Shown here: positions 39,101 through 44,006 of the stretch, one piece after another
Layout: each line of letters opens with the position of its first letter
How positions within the stretch are numbered: the first letter of the stretch is position 1
Assembly (NCBI RefSeq): GCF_022809775.1
Contig: NZ_CP094380.1
Location: 3,075,501-3,139,500 of the forward strand
DNA: 64,000 nucleotides
DNA from: Pseudodesulfovibrio tunisiensis
Lineage (GTDB): Bacteria; Desulfobacterota; Desulfovibrionia; Desulfovibrionales; Desulfovibrionaceae
Reading direction: 5' to 3'
Notes under the pieces: model-generated
Database searches by the model: none
Told to the model about the DNA's origin: nothing
The model's input: only the letters and a program-made list of their open reading frames with translations
Program-made: the position numbers and the translations under genes

Positions 39101-41517
39101 CCACCATGGGCGGCGACATGGGTGAAACCATGGATGACGGCGCCACGCATACCTTCACGAATCAGGATATGCAGGCAACCGACCCGGATAGCGATACCCT
39201 GACGTATACGGTGGAGGATTTGCCGGATCACGGCACGCTCTTCCTGAATGGGCAGGCTTTGGGCGCGGGCAGCACCTTTACTCAGGAAGATGTGAACAGC
39301 GGCCGCGTGACCTATGAGCACGATGGCGGCAGTGCTGCCTCGGATTCCTTCGATTTCAAAGTCAGCGACGGGGACGGAGGCGAGACAGAGACCCAGCGTT
39401 TCGACTTCACCATCGAACAGAGCGGACCGCCTGCCGGAACCACCCAGATCGTGCTCAACCCCGGTTTCGAGTATGCGCACCAGCCAAGCGGCGGTTCAGT
39501 GCACACGGGCAATGTGGAGCACTGGGACAATCCGTCCGGCAACATGGAAGTCTGGGGCAGCGGCATGAACAAGAATCCCTATGCCGGGGAGCAGTTCATC
39601 GAGCTGGACAACCAGAACGGCATTGATTCCATTGCTCAGGACATCGCGGTGCAGGCCGGTCAGGAAGTGACCATGACCTTTGCCTTCGCGCCCAGACCCG
39701 GGCTTGATCCCGCAACCAGCAACTTCGACATCCGCCTCGGCGGCGAAACCGTTGCCTCCATGACGTGGAATGCCGATCGAAACGGTTTCGAGCTTTCCTT
39801 TGCCGATGGCGACAGAGCCTCCCAGTTCTATCCGGCGAGCGCGTTCGAGGGCGCGGATGGCTGGGCTGAAGTGCGCATGACCATGATGCCGAATGCGGAT
39901 CACGCCACACTGGAATTCGCGGAGCAGGCGAGCGGCAACGACAGCTACGGCGTGCTGCTCGACGAAATCAAGGTCTATCGCGATTTTGATGCGGAAATTC
40001 ATGATCCTCGGGGTGGCTGGGGCAACAATCTTTTCGGAACGGAAGGCGATGATCTGATCATGGGGTCTCAGCGTGACAGCATTGATCAGGGAGCGAGCCT
40101 TCCCTACCGCGAGGTTGGCGACAATCTGCATGGAGGAGCCGGAGACGATGCCATCTATGCAGGCAGCGGAGCCGGTGACAAGCTGTTCGGCGAGGAGGGC
40201 GACGACTTTCTGCACGGTGGCGAAGGGTCGGATATCCTGTATGGCGATTACCAGTGGAACTCCTTTGTCGAACATGAGGGTAACGATTATCTGCGTGGCA
40301 ATGGCGGGGCCGACCTGCTTTACGGCGAGCGTGGAGAGGATATCCTGCTCGGCGGCTCCGGAAGTGACACCATGTACGGTGGTCGCGACAACGACACCAT
40401 GCACGGTGGGACCGAGGCCGATCTGATGTACGGCGGGCATGGCGAGGATTCCATGTTCGGCGAGGACGGCAATGATGTGATGTACGGCGGCGGTTTCGAC
40501 GGTTTTCGCTACGGCAATCAGCATCTTCGGGACGATGACCACGATGACCACGATGATGATCGCAATGATGGCGAATACCGTCAGGGGCACGAATGGGTCG
40601 GCACCGGGGATTCCGCGGATTTCATGGACGGCGGAGCCGGGCATGACCGCATGTACGGCGAAGGCGGCAACGACACCATGCATGGTGGCGATGGCAACGA
40701 CACCATGCAGGGCGGCGGCTACGGCGCTTACGGATGGCGTCACGGCGATGATGACGATTGGGATGACGATGACGGCTATGGTTGGCAGCATGGTCACGGC
40801 GTGAGCGACGGTGACGATGCCATGGACGGCGGCGCTGGCAACGATGTCATGGACGGCGGTCGCGGCGACGACGTGATGTATGGCGGGACCGGCAATGACG
40901 TGATGCATGGTGGCCTTGGTCTGGGATCCGGCTGGCATCACGACGATGACGATGATGATGATGACGATGAGTACTGCCGCGATCATGATTGCCAGGCCGA
41001 TGGCAACGACTTTCTGTACGGAGGCGCTGGCAACGACACCATGTATGGTGATGGCGGCGACGATCTGCTCATTGCCGGACAGGGACGCGATATCCTGTAT
41101 GGCGGCTCGGGCGATGATACCTTCGGCTTCACCAGACAGGCGCTGGCGGACGGCAACCGCAATTACGTCATGGATTTCGACAAGTCTGACGACACCTTGG
41201 ATTTCGGGGACCTTGAAGTCTCGTACGTGAAGGACCATGGCAGCAGTGTGGAAGTCCATTTCAAGGGGGTTGAAGGAACCGTTTACCTCAAGGGCGTCAA
41301 GAGTGAGAATAAATTCGATCAACTGGACAAGATCGATGGCGACGACAGCGAGGCGCTGCGGTTCGAGGAAATGCTTTCCTCGGATGACGGCGGTGTGGTT
41401 TTCCACGATGGAGCCGCGACAGCAACGCCCATGCCCGACATGTCCCTGTCTCTGGCCGATTCCGAACCGGACAGGATTCTTCAGGCCATGATCGATCATG
41501 GCAAGAGTGTGGAATAA
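27157..41517 (+). CDS. giant LapA/DvhA-like RTX adhesin secreted by a type I system
   Basis: 4,786 residues. In order: N-terminal retention module (1-105) ending in a LapG-type site Thr109-Ala110-Ala111-Gly112 and a Gly/Ser linker; one divergent cadherin-like repeat; 27 near-identical 94-residue repeats (271-2808); a unique domain (2809-3030); further cadherin-like and VCBS-type repeats; a DUF4114-like domain (about 3412-3568); three more 94-residue repeats of a second type (3703-3984); a jelly-roll-like domain starting TQIVLNPGFEYAHQPSGGSV (about 4091-4283); RTX nonapeptides GGxGxDxxx with Asp/His-rich inserts (about 4288-4655); C-terminal type I secretion signal. Predicted outer-membrane-anchored biofilm adhesin, Ca-binding. 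AGGAGG precedes the ATG at 27157. Secretion genes follow downstream. Confidence 0.93.
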   Translation: MVPNTTDISGNSPQTLTISAPAANAVTTYRVGAESLVRFTFSTDEAVFSRNGNDLEITLENGGKVVFEDYLLLAEQGELPVIRMADGMEVAGDVLLMSLADDAEPEMETAAGGGSGGSGAGAYSDDPGSLADGQNSLGGQGDLGRSNGTPGEGVVDTDLFAARYDTEQPNRAPQVNGSLNLSGLEDTSTTFSEADILSLVTDADGDPLSVTGVQVSAGTLVNNGDGTWTYTPDPDFNGSVDITATVTDGLVSVDVGGEISVSSVNDAPTVGTPAFTVLEDNSILITEAELLAGSGDVDGDSLSVQNLTANDGTLVDNNDGTWTFTPDQDFNGSVQLSYDVSDGTTTTGTTAGITVSPVNDAPTVGTPSFTVLEDNSILITEAQLLAGSGDVDGDTLSVQNLTANDGTLVDNNDGTWTFTPDQDFNGSVQLSYDVSDGTTTTGTTAGITVSPVNDAPTVGTLAFTVLEDNSILITEAQLLAGSGDVDGDTLSVQNLTADDGTLVDNNDGTWTFTPDQDFNGSVQLSYDVSDGTTTTGTTAGITVSPVNDAPTVGTPSFTVLEDNSILITEAELLAGSGDVDGDTLSVQNLTADDGTLVDNGNGTWTFTPDQDFNGSVQLSYDVSDGTTTTGTTAGITVSPVNDAPTVGTPSFTVLEDNSILITEAELLAGSGDVDGDSLSVQNLTANDGTLVDNNDGTWTFTPDQDFNGSVQLSYDVSDGTTTTGTTAGITVSPVNDAPTVGTPSFTVLEDNSILITEAELLAGSGDVDGDTLSVQNLTANDGTLVDNNDGTWTFTPDQDFNGSVQLSYDVSDGTTTTGTTAGITVSPVNDAPTVGTPSFTVLEDNSILITEAELLAGSGDVDGDTLSVQNLTADDGTLVDNGNGTWTFTPDQDFNGSVQLSYDVSDGTTTTGTTAGITVSPVNDAPTVGTPSFTVLEDNSILITEAELLAGSGDVDGDTLSVQNLTADDGTLVDNGNGTWTFTPDQDFNGDVQLSYDVSDGTTTTGTTAGITVSPVNDAPTVGTPSFTVLEDNSILITEAQLLAGSGDVDGDSLSVQNLTADDGTLVDNHDGTWTFTPDQDFNGSVQLSYDVSDGTTSTGTTAGITVSPVNDAPTVGTPSFTVLEDNSITITEAELLAGSGDVDGDSLSVQNLTADDGTLVDNNDGTWTFTPDQDFNGSVQLSYDVSDGTTSTGTTAGITVSPVNDAPTVGTPSFTVLEDNSILITEAELLAGSGDVDGDSLSVQNLTANDGTLVDNGNGTWTFTPDQDFNGSVQLSYDVSDGTTTTGTTAGITVSPVNDAPTVGTPSFTVLEDNSILITEAQLLAGSGDVDGDSLSVQNLTADDGTLVDNHDGTWTFTPDQDFNGDVQLSYDVSDGTTTTGTTAGITVSPVNDAPTVGTPSFTVLEDNSILITEAQLLAGSGDVDGDSLSVQNLTANDGTLVDNGNGTWTFTPDQDFNGSVQLSYDVSDGTTTTGTTAGITVSPVNDAPTVGTPAFTVLEDNSILITEAELLAGSGDVDGDSLSVQNLTANDGTLVDNGNGTWTFTPDQDFNGSVQLSYDVSDGTTTTGTTAGITVSPVNDAPTVGTLAFTVLEDNSILITEAQLLAGSGDVDGDTLSVQNLTADDGTLVDNNDGTWTFTPDQDFNGSVQLSYDVSDGTTTTGTTAGITVSPVNDAPTVGTPSFTVLEDNSILITEAELLAGSGDVDGDTLSVQNLTADDGTLVDNGNGTWTFTPDQDFNGSVQLSYDVSDGTTTTGTTAGITVSPVNDAPTVGTPSFTVLEDNSILITEAELLAGSGDVDGDTLSVQNLTADDGTLVDNGNGTWTFTPDQDFNGDVQLSYDVSDGTTTTGTTAGITVSPVNDAPTVGTPSFTVLEDNSILITEAELLAGSGDVDGDSLSVQNLTANDGTLVDNGNGTWTFTPDQDFNGSVQLSYDVSDGTTTTGTTAGITVSPVNDAPTVGTPSFTVLEDNSILITEAELLAGSGDVDGDTLSVQNLTADDGTLVDNGNGTWTFTPDQDFNGDVQLSYDVSDGTTTTGTTAGITVSPVNDAPTVGTPSFTVLEDNSILITEAELLAGSGDVDGDTLSVQNLTADDGTLVDNGNGTWTFTPDQDFNGSVQLSYDVSDGTTTTGTTAGITVSPVNDAPTVGTPSFTVLEDNSILITEAELLAGSGDVDGDTLSVQNLTADDGTLVDNGNGTWTFTPDQDFNGDVQLSYDVSDGTTTTGTTAGITVSPVNDAPTVGTPSFTVLEDNSILITEAQLLAGSGDVDGDSLSVQNLTADDGTLVDNHDGTWTFTPDQDFNGSVQLSYDVSDGTTSTGTTAGITVSPVNDAPTVGTPSFTVLEDNSITITEAELLAGSGDVDGDSLSVQNLTADDGTLVDNNDGTWTFTPDQDFNGSVQLSYDVSDGTTSTGTTAGITVSPVNDAPTVGTPSFTVLEDNSILITEAELLAGSGDVDGDSLSVQNLTADDGTLVDNGNGTWTFTPDQDFNGDVQLSYDVSDGTTSTGTTAGITVSPVNDAPTVGTPSFTVLEDNSILITEAQLLAGSGDVDGDSLSVQNLTANDGTLVDNGNGTWTFTPDQDFNGSVQLSYDVSDGTTTTGTTAGITVSPVNDAPTVGTPSFTVLEDNSILITEAQLLAGSGDVDGDSLSVQNLTANDGTLVDNGNGTWTFTPDQDFNGDVQLSYDVSDGTTTTGTTAGITVSPVNDAPTVGTPSFTVLEDNSILITEAELLAGSGDVDGDTLSVQNLTANDGTLVDNGNGTWTFTPDQDFNGSVQLSYDVSDGTTTTGTTAGITVSPVNDAPTAHDDTLGTVETAPSRTIDVDTVDSDMDVSATVDAWGRQGVTVEAHVGDGLDPDSWTDTSLGTKDVSFRHDGSRYRYSGFGVNADDDIDGGEIDTIDGSDETATEVLTVSFDVPMHSVTLEISALFDGHEDWSQPGDDSGPYDWGHIELARVAAFDAAGNLLGYVDVPGTPNGLASVDLGGFGVPIAKVALMPLDDGALLNGNNSDFLLRSVSGETVEQVTGTYLEDEAITIDPATLLENDTDAESNALTIVGVANAVHGSVALVDGQIVFTPEADFNGQASFTYEVSDGHGGTDTATVTINVAPVNDAPTVGDALTFATDEDVAITISEAQLLANADDVDLDDLSVLNLQADGGTLVNNGDGMWTFTPDPGFEGEVSLSYEVSDGTVTTDASATVNVEHVNHAPVVTGGLDQTIAEDNSIVFSKEDILAKVADADGDDLSITGFTAENGTIVDNQDGTYTFTPNADYHGEADVSFTVSDGEESVDVTGDISITPVDDPAVIDGDVSGGVREDTDVAAGNVLTVSGDLDAEDVDSSALFQQETQNGTYGSFSVDANGFWTYTADNGQAAIQQLGVGQSLTERFTVRTADGTEQSVEVTIAGTNDRPEISGQGIFFDSDQGGFDNVVGVYQVDDAGQPTGELILLSSDDARNGDLLHTFGGEENIRFFVISNGSNNHSFTEDSQVSIEVGADGKYSLAVDGTPVTENVHFEDAEANAHGFSPVQRVYNEDGSLTVKFEDLPQWDKSFDDVVLTIRKVDSVDLGTYTEQGEPVMVWNDDLNISDVDGDNIMSATLTLTKAHAGDSLGVDDAAALQTLGVSANIVENSDGSMTVVLTAEGGVTPDVMEQALGHIGFFNDSDTPGNADRTITVVVNDGHEDSAPSTSVIHVNPVNDAPTVGAPTFAVDEDHSITITAAELLAGSGDVDGDTLSVQNLTADDGKLEANADGTWTFTPGQDFNGDVQLSYEVSDGTTTTDATAKITVDPVNDAPTVGTPTVSVAEDHSVIITAAELLAGSGDVDGDTLSVQNLTADDGKLEANADGTWTFTPGQDFNGDVQLRYEVSDGTTTTDATAKITVDPVNDAPTVGTPTVSVAEDHSVIITAADLLAGSGDVDGDTLSVQNLTADDGKLEANADGTWTFTPGQDFNGDVQLSYEVSDGTTTTDATAKITVDPVNDAPTMGGDMGETMDDGATHTFTNQDMQATDPDSDTLTYTVEDLPDHGTLFLNGQALGAGSTFTQEDVNSGRVTYEHDGGSAASDSFDFKVSDGDGGETETQRFDFTIEQSGPPAGTTQIVLNPGFEYAHQPSGGSVHTGNVEHWDNPSGNMEVWGSGMNKNPYAGEQFIELDNQNGIDSIAQDIAVQAGQEVTMTFAFAPRPGLDPATSNFDIRLGGETVASMTWNADRNGFELSFADGDRASQFYPASAFEGADGWAEVRMTMMPNADHATLEFAEQASGNDSYGVLLDEIKVYRDFDAEIHDPRGGWGNNLFGTEGDDLIMGSQRDSIDQGASLPYREVGDNLHGGAGDDAIYAGSGAGDKLFGEEGDDFLHGGEGSDILYGDYQWNSFVEHEGNDYLRGNGGADLLYGERGEDILLGGSGSDTMYGGRDNDTMHGGTEADLMYGGHGEDSMFGEDGNDVMYGGGFDGFRYGNQHLRDDDHDDHDDDRNDGEYRQGHEWVGTGDSADFMDGGAGHDRMYGEGGNDTMHGGDGNDTMQGGGYGAYGWRHGDDDDWDDDDGYGWQHGHGVSDGDDAMDGGAGNDVMDGGRGDDVMYGGTGNDVMHGGLGLGSGWHHDDDDDDDDDEYCRDHDCQADGNDFLYGGAGNDTMYGDGGDDLLIAGQGRDILYGGSGDDTFGFTRQALADGNRNYVMDFDKSDDTLDFGDLEVSYVKDHGSSVEVHFKGVEGTVYLKGVKSENKFDQLDKIDGDDSEALRFEEMLSSDDGGVVFHDGAATATPMPDMSLSLADSEPDRILQAMIDHGKSVE
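27967..35580 (+). repeat. 27 tandem 282-bp repeats within the adhesin gene
   Basis: Units start at GTPxF and end at VNDAPTV, with a constant 282-bp period and no indels. Variants combine a few positions (AEL/AQL, DSL/DTL, TAND/TADD, NND/NGN/NHD, NGS/NGD, TTTTG/TTSTG). Units 7-10 recur as units 20-23, 3,666 bp (13 units) apart, including the rare ITI variant, and units 3-4 recur as 15-16. Confidence 0.97.
38263..39108 (+). repeat. three tandem 282-bp repeats, second type, within the adhesin gene
   Basis: Same period and fold as the main array but with DEDHS/AEDHS, TAAEL, KLEANADG and TPGQDFNGDVQL replacing the main-array residues. They are nearly identical to each other and clearly diverged from the 27-unit array. 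Confidence 0.95.
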
Positions 41518-41527
41518 ACGAATTGCG

Positions 41528-41559
41528 CAAGCCCCGCTTCGTGGCAGAGGCGGGGCTTG
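41528..41559 (+). terminator. hairpin between adhesin and TolC-type gene
   Basis: CAAGCCCCGC (41528-41537) and GCGGGGCTTG (41550-41559) form a perfect 10-bp stem with a 12-base loop, 11 bases after the adhesin stop. No T-run follows (TCTGAAAAG), so it is more likely an attenuator or mRNA-stabilising hairpin than a full terminator. Confidence 0.5.
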
Positions 41560-41623
41560 TCTGAAAAGAAAGAAAGCTATATCTAGTCTCAACAAGTGCG
41601 AACCTGAACCAAAGCGAACTCTG

Positions 41624-42952
41624 ATGCGTAACAAGATTCTTCTGGCCGCCTTTGTCGCGGTCTTGTGTTGTGCCCCGGCGTGGGCCGGGACGGACGGGAC
41701 CACGTCCCTCAAGGAAACCGTGGCCCTTGCCGTGAAAAGTCATCCCAAGGTCAAGGCCATGCTGCACAATCGCGAGGCCATGTCCCGGACCCTGTCCGCG
41801 TCTCTGGGCCGGTTCTTCCCGTCCCTTGATCTCTCTTCCTCCTACGGCTTGCAGCAGTATGACAGTCAGGATACCCGGCTTGCCGGGCGGGATCAGGACT
41901 CCAAGGCCGCTTCCGATTCCACGCTGACCCTGACCCAGAACGTGTTCGACGGCATGGAACGCCTGAGCCGGTACGACATGGACAAGGCGCGTCTGGACTC
42001 TGCGGAGGGCCGGCTGTTCGACAACGTGGAAACCATTGGTCTGGACGCGGTGCGCGCGCACATCGACGTGCACCGGGAGCGCATGCTGGCGCATCTGGCC
42101 GTGGAGAACGTGGCATCGCACAAGGATATTCTGTCCTCCATCGCGGAACGCGTGGCTGCCGGAGCCGGAAGCCGCGCCGATGAAATGCAGGCCAGAGGCC
42201 GCCTTGCCCGCGCCGAGACCACGCTCATTACCTATGAAGGCAATCTGCGTACCGTGGAAGCCAATTATCTGCGCATGACCGGACATACTCCCGGCGTGCT
42301 GGCCGTGCCCGGTTTTGCGCCGGAATTCATGCCCGCCAGTCTGGAAGAGGTCATGGAAAGGACCCTTGCCGACAATCCCAAGCTTCGGGTGTACAAGGCC
42401 GAGGTGGCAGCCGCGTCCGAAAGCAGGGACATGGTGGACGCGCGCATGTATCCGGACGTGGATATCAAGCTCAGCTCCCGGTATACGGACAATCTGGACT
42501 CATCGCGTACCTACCTTCAGGACAACCGCGCCATGCTTGCCCTGTCCTGGAATCTGTTCAGCGGCGGGTCGGACTACAATGACTCCAAGGCCGCCGAAGC
42601 CCGCATCGACGAGGCGCAGGCCAATCTTCAGGATACGACCGACGATCTCGTGCGTCAGGTTTCCTCGGCATGGTCCGAATACGTGACTGCGGCCGGACAG
42701 GTGGCCAAGCACACCGAAGCCTTGCAGTACAGCCGGGAATCCCGGGACATGTACATGCTTCAGTTCAACGTGGGCCAGCGCAGCCTGCTGGACGTGCTGG
42801 ACGCCGTGAACGAGGTGTTCAGCAACGCCGTGCTGCTGGAAAGCGCCAGAAACAATCAGATATTCACGCTCTACAAGCTTCGCACCCTCGAAGGGAAGCT
42901 TGTCGCCACCCTTGAGCTCGGCAGGGACAGCTACGACTCCAGCTCCGAGTAG
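41624..42952 (+). CDS. TolC-family outer membrane protein of type I secretion
   Basis: 442 residues. Signal peptide (MRNKILLAAFVAVLCCAPAW) and two outer-membrane-efflux repeats: SLKETVALAVKSHPKVKAML, then LEEVMERTLADNPKLRVYKA, with the helical hairpin ends SLGRFFPSLDLSSSYGLQQY and LSWNLFSGGSDYNDSKAAEA and a final VGQRSLLDVLDAVNEVFSNA. It fits the TIGR01844 type I secretion subgroup. Predicted exit duct for the adhesin with the ABC and MFP genes at 44-47.6 kb (LapE role). The ATG lacks a good ribosome site; TTGTCT-N15-TATATC just upstream is a weak promoter candidate. Confidence 0.88.
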   Translation: MRNKILLAAFVAVLCCAPAWAGTDGTTSLKETVALAVKSHPKVKAMLHNREAMSRTLSASLGRFFPSLDLSSSYGLQQYDSQDTRLAGRDQDSKAASDSTLTLTQNVFDGMERLSRYDMDKARLDSAEGRLFDNVETIGLDAVRAHIDVHRERMLAHLAVENVASHKDILSSIAERVAAGAGSRADEMQARGRLARAETTLITYEGNLRTVEANYLRMTGHTPGVLAVPGFAPEFMPASLEEVMERTLADNPKLRVYKAEVAAASESRDMVDARMYPDVDIKLSSRYTDNLDSSRTYLQDNRAMLALSWNLFSGGSDYNDSKAAEARIDEAQANLQDTTDDLVRQVSSAWSEYVTAAGQVAKHTEALQYSRESRDMYMLQFNVGQRSLLDVLDAVNEVFSNAVLLESARNNQIFTLYKLRTLEGKLVATLELGRDSYDSSSE

Positions 42953-42975
42953 TCTGGCGTCTTGAAAGGACGATG

Positions 42976-43013
42976 AAACGGGACGCGGTCAGCCAAGGGC
43001 CGCGTCCCGTTTT
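42976..43013 (+). terminator. intrinsic terminator after the TolC-type gene
   Basis: AAACGGGACGCGG (42976-42988) and CCGCGTCCCGTTT (43000-43012) form a perfect 13-bp stem ending in a T-run. It separates adhesin-tolC from the following genes. Confidence 0.8.
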
Positions 43014-43115
43014 GCTGAATGGGACAGGGTCGGTTCTTGACGCATTGGGCAGGGGAATGCAATTGTGATGGTGGTCCGGCATGTGTCGGGCATACCGAGA
43101 TTTTTCGGAGGCGAA

Positions 43116-43844
43116 ATGCCGGAGATTCGCGTTTTCCCGGATACCCGGGCCCTGAGCAGGGGGGCTGCGGAACTGTTTGTCTTTCATTCGCATCGTGCTC
43201 TGGAACGTAGCGGCAGGTTTGCCGTCGCTCTCTCGGGTGGATCCTCGCCGCTGCCCGTATTCGAAATGCTGGCCTCGGAACCGCTTTGGCGGGCCGTTCC
43301 CTGGGACCGGACGCATGTGTTCTGGGGTGATGATCGCGCTGTCGGGCCGGACCATGAGCACAGCAATTATCGCCCGGCCCGGGACCTGCTGCTGAGCCGG
43401 GTGCCGATCCCCGGGGACCATGTTCACCGCATTCGTGGCGAACTGGGCGCACAGGACGCGGCTGTTGCCTATCGGCAGGAATTGGCCCGTTTCTTCGAGG
43501 ATGCCGTGCCCGCATTCGACCTCATGCTTCAGGGGCTCGGCCCGGACGGCCATACCGCATCCCTGTTTCCCGGTTCGCATGCACTGGATTCCCGGGAGTG
43601 GGTGGAGCCCGTGCCCGCGCCGGACATGGAGCCGCGCGTGGAGCGCGTGACCATGACCCTTCCCTTGCTGGCTGCGGCGAAAAACGTGATCGTGCTGGCA
43701 ACAGGAGTTTCCAAGGCACCGGTTTTGAAGAACATTTTCAGCGCGGCTTCGGAATCTGAAAAGTACCCTGTGGCGCGACTCTTTTCCGGGGACGTTCTGT
43801 GGCTGACGGATCAGCCCACCCATGCCTTGGCAACGGAAGGCTGA
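43116..43844 (+). CDS. pgl: 6-phosphogluconolactonase
   Basis: 242 residues, DevB/NagB fold. Motifs: FAVALSGGSSPLPVFEML, TDERxVP-equivalent FWGDDRAVGPDHEHSNYRPA, FDLMLQGLGPDGHTASLFPG and RVTMTLPLLAAAKNVIVLAT. It hydrolyses 6-phosphogluconolactone in the oxidative pentose phosphate route. CGGAGGC (43106-43112) decides the ATG at 43116; a frame starting at 43065 has no such site. No zwf or gnd is next to it, and it sits between two parts of the adhesin export locus, apparently an unrelated metabolic gene. The 43845-44006 gap after it holds a lone TTGACA (43880) without a matching -10 and nothing else recognisable. Confidence 0.85.
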   Translation: MPEIRVFPDTRALSRGAAELFVFHSHRALERSGRFAVALSGGSSPLPVFEMLASEPLWRAVPWDRTHVFWGDDRAVGPDHEHSNYRPARDLLLSRVPIPGDHVHRIRGELGAQDAAVAYRQELARFFEDAVPAFDLMLQGLGPDGHTASLFPGSHALDSREWVEPVPAPDMEPRVERVTMTLPLLAAAKNVIVLATGVSKAPVLKNIFSAASESEKYPVARLFSGDVLWLTDQPTHALATEG

Positions 43845-44006
43845 AGTCCGGAGTGCGAGGCGCTATCCATTGTCAGTGCTTGACAAAATTGTGCCTGCTG
43901 CAAAAAAGTGATACTCGAAGATAGGCCTTTTCCCTGGCTGGCTGCGCCAGCCGCGGCCTTTGGACCGGAGCGTCCCTAATCCTCAAACAGGCAACGGCGA
44001 CAACCT

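Noticed and set aside
43880..43915. Promoter for the ABC transporter from TTGACA at 43880
   Set aside because: No acceptable -10 at 16-18 bases; GATACT lies about 24 bases away.
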